A stretch of 64,000 bases of DNA from Peptoniphilus sp. GNH (GTDB taxonomy: Bacteria > Bacillota > Clostridia > Tissierellales > Peptoniphilaceae): positions 830,979 to 894,978 of the forward strand of contig CP089931.1 in the NCBI GenBank assembly GCA_021307325.1. Direction: 5' to 3'. The number at the start of each line of letters is the position of its first letter. Position 1 is the first letter of the stretch. Under the pieces are notes generated by a model that was not told the DNA's origin, ran no database searches, and worked only from the letters and a program-made list of their open reading frames with translations. Position numbers and translations under genes: made by a program. Below, piece after piece: positions 37,086 to 46,009 of the stretch.

Positions 37086-38087
37086 ATGAAGCTTCAAGTA
37101 TGCGGAGGTTGTAATGCAAAAATTTCAGCCTCCTCTTTAAAAGCAACTTTAGACATATTGGAAGTATTTAAGAGAAAGGAAGTCTTGGAAGGCTTTGCAA
37201 AAAATGACGATGCCGCCATTATAAAATTAAGTGACGATATAGCAGTGGCACTTACCTGCGACTTCTTTCCTCCAATGGTAGAAGACCCTTTTGCCTTTGG
37301 AGAAATTGCAGCGGCAAATGCCCTGTCAGATATTTATGCCATGGGTGGCGAGCCTGTGGCGGCACTTAACTTAGTCTGCTTTCCAGAAGAGGAAGACAGA
37401 ATTATTTTGGAAGAAATATTAAAGGGTGGTGCTGCAAAACTTAAAGAGGCCCAGTGTAGCTTGGTGGGCGGCCATTCCATTCACGACCCTAGGATAAAAT
37501 ATGGACTCTGTGTCATGGGAACTTTAAATCCGAAAAAAATTTACAACAATAGCTCCTCAAAAGTGGGCGACAAATTAATACTTACAAAGCCCCTGGGAGT
37601 GTCCCTACTCTCATCTGCAAGAACTGTGGGTGAATGTGAGGATAAATATTTTGAAGGCGCAGTGGAGTCCATGAGAACTTTAAACAAGTATGCCTGCGAA
37701 ATACTTAAAAAGTACAAAGTAAATGCCATGACTGATGTGACAGGCTTTGGCCTTATAGGTCACTTGAGTGAAATGGTCTCAGACACAGCTGTGATTTATT
37801 CAAAAAATTTAAAAATACTTCCCGGTGCCAAGGAGGCTGCAGAGGAATTTCTCTTTACTGCAGGAGGCCAGCGCAACAGAAAGTCTTATGCCAATTTGGT
37901 GGACTTTGAAATCCAGGACTTTGCCTTGGAAGAAGTCCTTTTCGATCCCCAAACATCTGGAGGTATTTTGGCGGCAGTTGCAGAAGATGGAGAAAAAATT
38001 TTGGAAGAGTTGAAACGTGCAGGAATTCCCGCAGCAATTGTTGGAGAAATAATTCCCGCTCAAGATAAAAAAATAATAGTGAGGTAA
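37086..38087 (+). CDS. selD: Selenophosphate synthase (Cys type)
   Basis: 333-residue ATP-dependent enzyme making selenophosphate from selenide. It begins VCGGCNAKIS, with C9 at the catalytic Cys/Sec position and K12 as the following Lys; no UGA is present there. The N-terminus is shorter than in E. coli. FAKNDDAAIIKL and TCDFFPPMVEDPFAFGEIAAANALSDIYAMGG form the metal/ATP core; DVTGFGLIGHLSEM is near the C-terminus. The GAGGTGAAACG site is close to the ATG. First gene of a close-set cluster with yedF. Confidence 0.95.
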   Translation: MKLQVCGGCNAKISASSLKATLDILEVFKRKEVLEGFAKNDDAAIIKLSDDIAVALTCDFFPPMVEDPFAFGEIAAANALSDIYAMGGEPVAALNLVCFPEEEDRIILEEILKGGAAKLKEAQCSLVGGHSIHDPRIKYGLCVMGTLNPKKIYNNSSSKVGDKLILTKPLGVSLLSSARTVGECEDKYFEGAVESMRTLNKYACEILKKYKVNAMTDVTGFGLIGHLSEMVSDTAVIYSKNLKILPGAKEAAEEFLFTAGGQRNRKSYANLVDFEIQDFALEEVLFDPQTSGGILAAVAEDGEKILEELKRAGIPAAIVGEIIPAQDKKIIVR

Positions 38088-38090
38088 AAA

Positions 38091-38669
38091 ATGAAAGAAA
38101 TCAATGCTCTTGGACTTCTTTGTCCAAGACCTGTAATACTTGCGAAAAAGTTAATTAAAGAAGAAACCCCAAAAGAATTTACAGTCCTTGTAGATAATGA
38201 AATCGCAACTGAAAATCTCTCCAAGATGGCTGACCAATTGGGCTACGATACAGATGTAGAAAAAAAAGACAAGGTCTACAAAGTAAAATTTAAAAAAGAT
38301 AAGGAGAAAAAAGTTGAACAAGACTACAGCAAGGACGAATTTATTGTAGTATTTTCATCTGATGAACTTGGCATAGGAGACGAGGAATTTTCCAAAAAAC
38401 TTTTGGAAGGATTTCTCTACTCCCTTTCAGAAAAAGACCAAGTCCCCACATATGTAGTCCTTTACAATCATGGTGTAAGGCTTTCCACAATAAATGAAAA
38501 CACCGTAGCTGACCTTAAAAAGTTGGAGTCAAAGGGCACGACTGTCCTATCCTGCGGCCTTTGCTTAGGCAACTACAACTTAAAAGATGATCTTAAAGTA
38601 GGTCAAGTGACAAATATGGACAACATTGTGGATCTGCAAATACATTACAGGACAGTGAAACCTTGTTGA
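38091..38669 (+). CDS. yedF: YedF, selenium-related TusA/DsrE fusion
   Basis: 192 residues: N-terminal TusA-like domain with LCPRPVI (C11) and C-terminal DsrE-like domain (FIVVFSSDELGIGDEEFSK, then VLSCGLCLGNYNL). The fused form is characteristic of the selenium metabolism protein YedF, whose exact reaction is unknown but which co-occurs with SelD. It begins 3 bases after the selD stop and overlaps the next small gene. Confidence 0.9.
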   Translation: MKEINALGLLCPRPVILAKKLIKEETPKEFTVLVDNEIATENLSKMADQLGYDTDVEKKDKVYKVKFKKDKEKKVEQDYSKDEFIVVFSSDELGIGDEEFSKKLLEGFLYSLSEKDQVPTYVVLYNHGVRLSTINENTVADLKKLESKGTTVLSCGLCLGNYNLKDDLKVGQVTNMDNIVDLQIHYRTVKPC

Positions 38670-38872
38670 GTTACAAACTTTTAACCTTTAAGTCGGCAAA
38701 CTATGCCATGGAAGCGGAAAAAAAGACTAAGGACTTAAAAACCCGTCTCATTACTCTGCCCTCTTGGGTAACATCGGACTGCGGATTCGGTCTTAAAGTG
38801 GGAGAAAATTTAGATGACGTTGTGAAAATTTTAGGCAGAGAAAATATAGAAGGAATTTACGATCTCAAATGA
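38663..38872 (+). CDS. DUF3343 protein of selenium clusters
   Basis: 69 residues with the DUF3343 pattern (YKLLTFKSANYAMEAEKKTKDLKTRLITLPSWVTSDCGFGLKV). The conserved Cys is in SDCGFGL. The family is often beside selD and yedF; its biochemical role is not settled. It starts at TTG (38663 or 38666), overlapping the yedF stop, and its last codons overlap the cysteine desulfurase start by 4 bases. Confidence 0.82.
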   Translation: MLSYKLLTFKSANYAMEAEKKTKDLKTRLITLPSWVTSDCGFGLKVGENLDDVVKILGRENIEGIYDLK

Positions 38873-39993
38873 TTTACTTGGATAATGCATCAACAACTTT
38901 AATAAAGCCTGATTCAGTAGGCATTGCCGTAATGGAAGGCATTAACTCTCATCATTTCGCAAACCCCAACAGAGGCTCATATGAAATGTCTTTAAATTCT
39001 CTAAGAGCACTTTACGATTTGCGAGAAGAGTTGGGAGAACTTTTCGGCGTTAAGTCACTTAACGTATCCCTCTGTGCAAATGTCACTACTGCCCTTAACT
39101 TGGTTTTAAATTCACTTTTACACGAAAAAGATCACATAATAACTTCAATGGCGGAACACAACTCCGTCCTTCGTCCTTTAAATCACTTAAAGCTTAAAGG
39201 CGTAGAAGTGTCCTACTTGCCTTTAGCAGGCGATAAAATCGACCTAAGCTTCTTAAATAAACTCCTTCAAAAAAACACAAAGGCTCTCTGTATTACTGCC
39301 ATGTCAAATGTGTCGGGACAGATCACCGACTTAAAAACTGCGGCAGACTTTTGTAAAAAACACGGACTTATTTTAATCATAGATGGAGCACAGGCTGCAG
39401 GCACCATGGACTTAAGTTTAAAAGACTTTGACCACACCGTCCTTTGCTTTACGGGGCACAAGTCCCTTTACGGGCCGCAGGGCACGGGAGGCCTTGCCGT
39501 AAAAGGAGATATAAAATTTGAAGAAGTCTTCTCAGGCGGCGGTGGAAATTCAAATGACGAACACCAAAGCCCCTTTATACCTGACATATTTGAATACGGC
39601 ACAATAAATGTCCATTCAAACTTGGGACTTTTGGCTGGAGTAAAGTATGTAAAGTCAATAGGAATTGATAAAATTTCAAAGGACCTGTTTGAACTTTCAT
39701 CCTACCTTTACAAATCCTTGAAGTCTTTGGATGGCGTAAGGCTTTATGGAGACCACGACTATCCCCACGGGCCAATTGTGTCCTTTAACTACAAGGACTA
39801 CTCTTCAGAAGAAGTGACAGACATACTTTGGCAAAAGAAAGAGATCGCCACGAGGGCGAAACTTCACTGCGCCCCTTTCTTTCACAAGGCCCTGGCAACG
39901 GATAAAAGAGGTATGGTGCGAGTATCTCTATCCACTTTCAACACCTTTGAAGATATAGACAAACTTATTGAAACGTTAAAATTTATCCCCTAA
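38869..39993 (+). CDS. Cysteine desulfurase/selenocysteine lyase-like PLP enzyme
   Basis: 374 residues, class V aminotransferase fold. H97 (AEHNS), D172 (IIDGAQAAG) and Schiff-base K198 (FTGHKSLYGPQGTGG) are visible. The catalytic Cys is C333 (KLHCAPFFHKAL). SufS/CsdB-like rather than the IscS type by that Cys loop. In this selD-linked setting, it probably supplies selenide or sulfide from (seleno)cysteine for selenium trafficking. It overlaps the DUF3343 gene. Confidence 0.88.
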   Translation: MIYLDNASTTLIKPDSVGIAVMEGINSHHFANPNRGSYEMSLNSLRALYDLREELGELFGVKSLNVSLCANVTTALNLVLNSLLHEKDHIITSMAEHNSVLRPLNHLKLKGVEVSYLPLAGDKIDLSFLNKLLQKNTKALCITAMSNVSGQITDLKTAADFCKKHGLILIIDGAQAAGTMDLSLKDFDHTVLCFTGHKSLYGPQGTGGLAVKGDIKFEEVFSGGGGNSNDEHQSPFIPDIFEYGTINVHSNLGLLAGVKYVKSIGIDKISKDLFELSSYLYKSLKSLDGVRLYGDHDYPHGPIVSFNYKDYSSEEVTDILWQKKEIATRAKLHCAPFFHKALATDKRGMVRVSLSTFNTFEDIDKLIETLKFIP

Positions 39994-40026
39994 TATTATG
40001 GGTTAATATGTATACGGAGGTAAAAT

Positions 40027-40785
40027 TTGGAATTAGCAATTATTTTAGGATGTATCCTTCCAGGACTTGCAACAGGTCTAGGCGCCATCCCCATATTTTT
40101 TACAAGAAATGTATCCCAAAACCTTTTAGATGTGCTACTTGGAGCAGCAGCTGGAGTCATGCTTGCGGCAACGTGCTTCTCCCTTATCATGCCCTCTATT
40201 GAATACGGAGGTGGAGATGTAAAAGCAGTCCTAATTACATCTCTAGGAATATTTTTAGGCGGAGTCATGCTTGACTTAATTGACAAGTATGCTCCACACG
40301 AACACTTGCTTGACAAGAGAGTGGAGGGTAAAAATACAGACAGCCTTAAAAAAATTTGGCTCTTTATTATAGCAATTACAATTCACAACTTCCCAGAAGG
40401 TTTGGCAACAGGCGTGGGCTTCGGTACGGAAAACTTACAAGATGGTATAGCAATAGCCCTTGGCATTGCACTTCAAAATATGCCTGAGGGTCTTGCAGTT
40501 GCCCTGTCCTTAGTGAGAGAAAATTATTCGCCTAAGAAAGCATTTTTTATAGCGACCTTGACAGGACTTGTGGAACCCATAGGAGCCTTTATAGGCTACG
40601 GGCTTACATCCCTCTTTCAAAGCCTCATCGGATTTATATTGGCCCTTGCTGCAGGAGCAATGCTCTTTGTCATAAGCGACGAAATAATCCCCGAGACCCA
40701 CTCAAACGGCTACGAAAGAGAAGCCACCTACGGTATCATCGTTGGCTTTATTCTAATGATGATAATGGATGTAACCTTGGGATAA
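40027..40785 (+). CDS. ZIP-family metal transporter
   Basis: 252-residue ZupT-like carrier with about eight membrane segments. Metal-site helices HNFPEGLATGVGFG and QNMPEGLAVALSL are clear, as is the PHEHLLDK loop. Start is TTG at 40027, six bases after GGAGG. It lies 33 bases after the desulfurase stop and may be in the same transcript, although a role in selenium use is not known. Substrate likely Zn, Fe or Mn. Confidence 0.9.
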   Translation: MELAIILGCILPGLATGLGAIPIFFTRNVSQNLLDVLLGAAAGVMLAATCFSLIMPSIEYGGGDVKAVLITSLGIFLGGVMLDLIDKYAPHEHLLDKRVEGKNTDSLKKIWLFIIAITIHNFPEGLATGVGFGTENLQDGIAIALGIALQNMPEGLAVALSLVRENYSPKKAFFIATLTGLVEPIGAFIGYGLTSLFQSLIGFILALAAGAMLFVISDEIIPETHSNGYEREATYGIIVGFILMMIMDVTLG

Positions 40786-40790
40786 AAAAT

Positions 40791-40824
40791 AAGGCTTTTA
40801 AGATTTGTCTTAAAGGCCTTTTTG
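40791..40824 (+). terminator. Terminator of the selD-ZIP unit
   Basis: AAGGCTTTTAAGA pairs with TCTTAAAGGCCTT (one mismatch) over TTTG. A T-run follows. Confidence 0.85.
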
Positions 40825-41057
40825 TTTGCTTGAATATATACAGTTTTACATCTTGGAAATGCATACAATGAGAAGAGTTAATGTAAGGTATAATCCTTGA
40901 GGGGAAAGGCAAAAAGTTAGACATATACTAATTTAGGACTAAAATAAAGTAGAAGAAGACTTATTTAAAGTTCTATTTAATATTAAAGGGTATACACACC
41001 CTTTCTAATATCCCCGATAAAAAGCTCCACCATAACAAAGCATGTCTTTAATTATTT

Positions 41058-41702
41058 TTATCTTTTGTCTTTTCTGTTTTTGTAGTCTTCTGTAATTTCG
41101 TCCTTCCAGTGTTTGTCGACTCTTCCTTTGTTTCTTCTTACATAGGATATGGCGTTTCCTATTACTCTGTAATTTAGTTCTGTGCCTTTTTCGTCGCTGT
41201 GATACTTTACCGCCATTTCTCTTTTTATGCCAAATTTTTCTCCTTCTTCTTCTGCATCTATGTTTGCGCCTAAGAAAATAAATTCCCAGCCGTATTTATC
41301 TCTTTGGTTGGTGATTAGTCTTTTTACTTCTCTGTAACCGTATCTTCTGCTGGCATTTTCCATGCCATCTGTGGTGATTACAAATAACGTCTTATCTGGC
41401 ACATCTTCTTTGCGGGCATACTTGTGAATGTTTCCCATGTGTTTTATGGCTCCTCCCACTGCATCAAGTAGTGCGGTGCAGCCTTCTACATAGTATTCTT
41501 CCTCTGTCAGCTTTGGCACGTCTTTTATGGATACTCTGTCGTGTATTACTTTACTCTCTTGGTTAAATAATATTGTGGAGACATAGGCTTCTCCCTCTTC
41601 TTTTTTTTGCCTTTCGATCATGGAGTTAAACCCACCTATTGTATCCTTTTCCAAGCCTTCCATCGAGCCACTCTTATCTAATATAAATACAAGTTCTATC
41701 AT
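41058..41702 (-). CDS. von Willebrand A domain protein
   Basis: 214 residues. A complete MIDAS is visible: D9-x-S11-x-S13 (DKSGS), T76 (GCTALLDA) and D112 (TTDGMEN). The rest is a single vWA fold with a basic, Arg/Lys-rich tail (VDKHWKDEITEDYKNRKDKR). No signal peptide, so cytoplasmic. It lies 72 bases downstream of a macro-domain gene read in the same direction. Similar stand-alone vWA proteins act as scaffolds; the partner is unknown. Confidence 0.85.
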   Translation of the reverse strand: MIELVFILDKSGSMEGLEKDTIGGFNSMIERQKKEEGEAYVSTILFNQESKVIHDRVSIKDVPKLTEEEYYVEGCTALLDAVGGAIKHMGNIHKYARKEDVPDKTLFVITTDGMENASRRYGYREVKRLITNQRDKYGWEFIFLGANIDAEEEGEKFGIKREMAVKYHSDEKGTELNYRVIGNAISYVRRNKGRVDKHWKDEITEDYKNRKDKR

Positions 41703-41773
41703 TTTTATCCTCCCTTTCTTTTACTATATTGTAAAAAATCAAGAAGACATTTAGGTCACTTCCAAGGCGACAT

Positions 41774-42757
41774 TTATCCTCCAATTAAAGGTTGGTCAAA
41801 AGCAAATAATACTTCGTTTATTTCAAAGATATTGTAATTTTTTCTTTCGATAAAATACTCAATTATTACATCAAACTTGCTGCTTCTTGTGAGAGCATAG
41901 CCTGCTTTTCCTATTAAATCTTCCATCCCTTCCTTATTCAGTTCCAATGCCAAGGCAAAGGCTATTGCTGTGGTCTTTGAGGGGCGATAGTCGGGATTAT
42001 TTTTGATTTTGGAAAAAAGTTTTCTGTCAATATTTGCCTTTTTATAAACTTTAGGATCCGTCTTGCCGGACTTGTCTATGAGTCTTAATAAGGTCTTAGA
42101 GAATCCTTCGTCCAAATTTTTTAAAATGTCCTCAATACTTTCACTGTCTTGTATAAGGGATGCCATCTTGGCGGGCTCTATATTATAGCTTCTGTAAAAT
42201 GAGCCTATGTATTCTTCATTTATTTTTTCTTCCACGTAGTTTTCTGAAATATATTCTTTTACCGACTGAAAGAGTTTTTTTGACAATGAAAAAGCGTTCT
42301 TTGAAAAGACTGCAAGGTAGATTCGCATTTCGTTTTTTAATAAAAATCCGCTCACTTCTTTAATGGTAATTTGAAGCGCCAAGTCGCTTGGATATCCACA
42401 GGTTCCCGTTCCAATCAAAGGCATGGCTATAGAGTTGCAGCCCTTTTCTTTCGCCAAGTTTAAAGAGTTTTTAATGCAGGATGAAAGTATTTCTCCTTCC
42501 CCCTTGTATCCGCCTTCCCACGATGGAGTTGAAGTGTGGATTACATATTTTGCCTTTAAGTTATATGCAGACGTAATAAAAGCTTTGCCAAAGGGTATGT
42601 CGCCTATTTCCTTTCTCGCAATGAGAAGCTCTGGCCCTGCACCTTTGTGAATCTCACTATCTACTCCGCCACCTACTATAGGCTTAGGATTTGCCGTATT
42701 TACAATCGCATCCACTTTTATATTCACTATGTTGTTTCTCACTATTTCAAATGGCAT
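41774..42757 (-). CDS. Macro-domain protein with C-terminal helical domain
   Basis: 327 residues. The macro domain (about 1-165) has the ADP-ribose pocket VNTANPKPIVGGGVD and MPLIGTGTCGYP. The C-terminal domain (about 215-325: DPKVYKKANIDRKLFSKIKNNPDYRPSKTTAIAFALALELN) reads like an XRE-type helix-turn-helix with a further conserved SSKFDVIIEYFIERKNYNIFEINEVLFAFDQPLIG segment. It may hydrolyse or bind ADP-ribosyl marks and bind nucleic acid or a partner. The start is the ATG at 42757 after AAGGAGG; a longer frame is less likely. Confidence 0.88.
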   Translation of the reverse strand: MPFEIVRNNIVNIKVDAIVNTANPKPIVGGGVDSEIHKGAGPELLIARKEIGDIPFGKAFITSAYNLKAKYVIHTSTPSWEGGYKGEGEILSSCIKNSLNLAKEKGCNSIAMPLIGTGTCGYPSDLALQITIKEVSGFLLKNEMRIYLAVFSKNAFSLSKKLFQSVKEYISENYVEEKINEEYIGSFYRSYNIEPAKMASLIQDSESIEDILKNLDEGFSKTLLRLIDKSGKTDPKVYKKANIDRKLFSKIKNNPDYRPSKTTAIAFALALELNKEGMEDLIGKAGYALTRSSKFDVIIEYFIERKNYNIFEINEVLFAFDQPLIGG

Positions 42758-42920
42758 AAGTACCTCCTTTCTATATTTTATCAAAATATGTGAATTTTTG
42801 GTGTGCCTAGGCTAATATAGAAGACATTTAAAAACCGTCTGGGGCATTTACAATTAGATTAACGCACGTTTATCTATCAAAACTTAAAAACACTCCCGAT
42901 AGCAGCAATATTTAACTATA

Positions 42921-42954
42921 AAAAAGGCTATGAATTTAAACTCATAGCCTTTTT
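42921..42954 (-). terminator. Terminator downstream of the oxidoreductase operon
   Basis: AAAAAGGCTATGA pairs perfectly with TCATAGCCTTTTT over ATTTAAAC. Lies 95 bases beyond the last stop. Confidence 0.9.
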
Positions 42955-43047
42955 CCACCTAAAGACTTCCTAAATCAGTTTTCTAAAATCCCTAATTCAA
43001 TAAGCCTTTATCTAAATTGTTTTTTATATTTATATATTATTTTCTTT

Positions 43048-44184
43048 CTAGAATGGTGAGAATGATTGATCTGACCACCAAATTTCCTTATAAGTTTCGT
43101 ATTGACCCTTAAGTTGATCATAGTGGAATCTTTCCCAATAAATCAATTCTTTGTAGAGGGCCTTAGCTTTTTCGTCTTTAGATTTTTCTATAGCCTTTTC
43201 ATAAAAGTCCACATTCTTTTCTACAAGATTCATAGCTACGGAGAATACTGAAAGAGCCATAGATGCCATTGCTGGATCTAGCTTTCCCCAATTCATATCT
43301 TCCTTGTCAGCTTGATAAGACGCTTTTTGTTCTTCGCCACTTTCAAGTCTAATTCTAAGTCTATTTAGATAATCAACATGTTCTTCTTTTTGTTTAGCAA
43401 GAGATGCAAAGATTCTACCAGCATCTTGACCTTCAAATTGTTTCGAAGACATTCTATAAAAGTTTATAGACTCAGTTGCATTTAAAATAGCAGCCTTTGC
43501 GATTGAAAGGTCATCTGAGAAAATCTTAGATTCCAAAGATACCTTTTCGGCTCTATCTTTTAGATAGGAAGCTTCTCCTTCAGGGCTTACCAAGTTGGCA
43601 TCAGGAGTTCTCTTGTGTCCTTCAAGCTTTTTATCTTGAGAGCCTTCTTGTCCTACTTGTTTTTGTCCTTCTTCAAGAGCTTTTTGGTTTAATGGAATCA
43701 ATTTCTTCTTAGAATCTCCGTAAACTTTTGTGAAAGCTTTTAGAACTGATTCTTCGCCTACAATTTCTGTAACTTTTATAAAAGCTCCTAGCATAACCAT
43801 GTTGGCAACTTTAGGATTTCCAAGTTCCATAGCGATTTCATTTACTGGAATTTCATAAATATTTATGTCATCTCTAGGATTATCAACATGAACTAAAGAT
43901 GAGTTCACGAACAAATTTCCACCCTTTTTGAGCATGGTGACGAATTTTTCGTAGGAAGGTTGGTTCATGGCAATTACATCTGTTGCAACAGAGATAACTG
44001 GTGCTCCTACTGGTTCATCTGAAACTACAACTGAGCAGTTGGCAGATCCCCCACGCATTTCAGGACCATAAGATGGCATCCATGAAACATAGTGTCCTTC
44101 AATCATTCCTGCATATGTGGTAAGTTGGCCCATAGCCATTACACCTTGACCACCAAATCCTGCCATTATAATTTTCTTTTCCAT
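43048..44184 (-). CDS. 2-oxoacid:ferredoxin oxidoreductase gamma subunit fused to a ferritin-like domain
   Basis: 378 residues. Residues 1-178 are the gamma (POR_N-type) subunit (IIMAGFGGQGVMAMGQLTTYAGM, PSYGPEMRGGSANCSVVVSD). A polar linker (about 179-215) leads to a rubrerythrin-like four-helix segment (216-378): E238, KEEH (266-269), E322, E351-RF-H354, ending WWSDQSFSPF. The first ExxH is degenerate (KEEH), the second complete, so diiron binding is uncertain. Plain gamma subunits have about 180-190 residues. The ATG at 44184 follows AGGAGG, two bases before the beta-subunit stop. The fusion might protect the oxygen-sensitive complex (inference). Confidence 0.88.
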   Translation of the reverse strand: MEKKIIMAGFGGQGVMAMGQLTTYAGMIEGHYVSWMPSYGPEMRGGSANCSVVVSDEPVGAPVISVATDVIAMNQPSYEKFVTMLKKGGNLFVNSSLVHVDNPRDDINIYEIPVNEIAMELGNPKVANMVMLGAFIKVTEIVGEESVLKAFTKVYGDSKKKLIPLNQKALEEGQKQVGQEGSQDKKLEGHKRTPDANLVSPEGEASYLKDRAEKVSLESKIFSDDLSIAKAAILNATESINFYRMSSKQFEGQDAGRIFASLAKQKEEHVDYLNRLRIRLESGEEQKASYQADKEDMNWGKLDPAMASMALSVFSVAMNLVEKNVDFYEKAIEKSKDEKAKALYKELIYWERFHYDQLKGQYETYKEIWWSDQSFSPF

Positions 44185-44185
44185 A

Positions 44186-44941
44186 CTAGTCCCTCCTGAA
44201 GTTTCCAAGTGGATAATAAGGAATCATATTATCCCTGAGCCATTGTAGAGCATCTACTGGTGGAAGTCCCCAGTTAGTAGGACAAGTTGATAGTACTTCA
44301 ACTATTCCAAATCCCTTTCCTTCAAGTTGAACTTGGAAACAATCCTTTATCGCTTTTTTAGCCTTTCTGATGTTTTGAGGTGTATCAACAGACACTCTTT
44401 CCACAAACTTTGCGCCATCGATAGTAGCAAGCATTTCACTTACCTTTATAGGCTTACCTGACCAAGCTTCATCTCTTCCATAAGGAGAAGTTGTTGTAAC
44501 TTGTCCTATAAGAGTTGTAGGAGCCATTTGTCCGCCTGTCATACCATAAATACAGTTATTTACAAATATAGTTGAAATTCTCTCCCCTCTGTGAGCGGCA
44601 TGAACAATTTCAGCTGTACCGATAGAGGCAAGGTCCCCGTCTCCTTGATATGTGAAGACGAATTTATCAGGAAAAGCCCTCTTAACACCAGTTGCCACTG
44701 CTGGAGCACGTCCGTGTGCTGCCTCATACATATCACAATTAAAATATTTGTAAGCAAGAACTGAGCAACCTACTGGTGCCACGCCTACTGCCTTGTCTAA
44801 AAGTCCCAATTCATCTAGACATTCTGCTGTTAGCTTATGAATTATACCATGAGTGCATCCTGGGCAGTAGTGAGTTTCAACCGGAGTAAGCCCCTTGGAT
44901 CTTTCATAAACGACTTTTATATCTTTTACTTCTGTACTCAT
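44186..44941 (-). CDS. 2-oxoacid:ferredoxin oxidoreductase beta subunit (TPP-binding)
   Basis: 251 residues. Thiamine diphosphate motif GDGD (100-103) through IFVNN is intact, and HYCPGCTHGI holds the CxxC of the family near residues 26-29. With alpha, gamma and delta it oxidises a 2-oxoacid to acyl-CoA and CO2, reducing ferredoxin. The sequence does not by itself separate 2-oxoisovalerate from 2-oxoglutarate. It overlaps the alpha gene by 4 bases. Confidence 0.92.
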   Translation of the reverse strand: MSTEVKDIKVVYERSKGLTPVETHYCPGCTHGIIHKLTAECLDELGLLDKAVGVAPVGCSVLAYKYFNCDMYEAAHGRAPAVATGVKRAFPDKFVFTYQGDGDLASIGTAEIVHAAHRGERISTIFVNNCIYGMTGGQMAPTTLIGQVTTTSPYGRDEAWSGKPIKVSEMLATIDGAKFVERVSVDTPQNIRKAKKAIKDCFQVQLEGKGFGIVEVLSTCPTNWGLPPVDALQWLRDNMIPYYPLGNFRRD

Positions 44942-45999
44942 TTTCTACCCCCCAAAATCTTCTTAGCTTCTTCAGCGATTTCTTCTGCTGTTGGAACCAT
45001 TCCGCCGTATCTTCCATAGAAGTGAACTTTTTGTCTTCCTTCTACTCCGATAGTTACATCTTCAACCATTTGGCCATGGTTCATTTCAACAACTAAAACA
45101 TCCTTGCATTTATCTCCGATCTTTCTAAATGCCTTATAAGGATAGGGCCAAATAGAAATTGGTCTTACGATACCTGCCTTGATGCCTTCTTCTGCAAGAA
45201 TTTCTATTGCAGATTTACAGATTCTGGAAGTAGTGCCATAGGCTGAAAATACTATTTCAGCATCTTCAACGCCTTGAACTTCGTATCTAATTTCATTTTC
45301 TTCAATTTCTTTATATTTTGCAATCAAGTGCTTATTGTGTTCTTCAAGTTCAGCTGCTGAAAGATATAGAGAGTTTATTATATTGTTTTCTTTTCTATCG
45401 CCCTTGCCATTGGCAGCCCAAGTTTTTTCAGGAAGCTCTCTTTGAGGTCTTTCTCTAAATTCAACTGGTTCCATCATTTGTCCTATCATACCGTCTCCGA
45501 CTACCATGACAGGATTTCTATACTTGTCTGCTATATCAAAGCCTTCGATTATAATATCGACCATTTCTTGAATAGATGCTGGTGCGAAAGAAATTGTATG
45601 ATAATCTCCATTTCCGCCGCCCCTTGTTGCTATATAATAGTCAGCTTGAGCTGGTTGGATAGATCCAAGACCTGGACCACCTCTCATCATATCAACTATT
45701 AAACATGGAAGCTCTGCTCCCGCTATGTAAGAAATCCCCTCTTGTTTTAGAGCAATCCCTGGTGATGATGAAGATGTCATAACTCTGACCCCTGCTCCAG
45801 CAGCTCCATAAACCATATTTATAGCTGCAACTTCAGATTCTGCTTGTAAATAACAACCACCGATTTTTGGAAGTTCCCTTGAAAAATATTCAGGCACTTC
45901 AGATTGTGGTGTTATAGGATATCCGAAGAAAAATTTGCATCCTGCCTTAATTGCTGCAGCCCCAACGGCTTCATTCCCCTTCATTAATACCTTTGCCAT
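44938..45999 (-). CDS. 2-oxoacid:ferredoxin oxidoreductase alpha subunit
   Basis: 353 residues of the POR_N/PFOR_II type (VorB/KorA group). GNEAVGAAAIKAGCKFFFGYPITPQSE starts the pyrimidine-binding domain and GGPGLGSIQPAQADYYIATRGGGNGDY is a group signature. A C-terminal domain II (VEMNHGQMVEDV) binds CoA. The start overlaps no neighbour, and a GGAGGAAAAT site precedes it. Ten bases after the ferredoxin stop. Confidence 0.92.
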   Translation of the reverse strand: MAKVLMKGNEAVGAAAIKAGCKFFFGYPITPQSEVPEYFSRELPKIGGCYLQAESEVAAINMVYGAAGAGVRVMTSSSSPGIALKQEGISYIAGAELPCLIVDMMRGGPGLGSIQPAQADYYIATRGGGNGDYHTISFAPASIQEMVDIIIEGFDIADKYRNPVMVVGDGMIGQMMEPVEFRERPQRELPEKTWAANGKGDRKENNIINSLYLSAAELEEHNKHLIAKYKEIEENEIRYEVQGVEDAEIVFSAYGTTSRICKSAIEILAEEGIKAGIVRPISIWPYPYKAFRKIGDKCKDVLVVEMNHGQMVEDVTIGVEGRQKVHFYGRYGGMVPTAEEIAEEAKKILGGRK

Positions 46000-46009
46000 A
46001 TTTTCCTCC

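Noticed and set aside
37086-37140. Selenocysteine at the SelD active site
   Set aside because: The catalytic position is TGT (Cys), not TGA, so this is a Cys-type enzyme.
40984-41005. AAAGGGT/ACCCTTT hairpin as a terminator of the vWA gene
   Set aside because: No T-run follows on the reverse strand, so termination is not supported.
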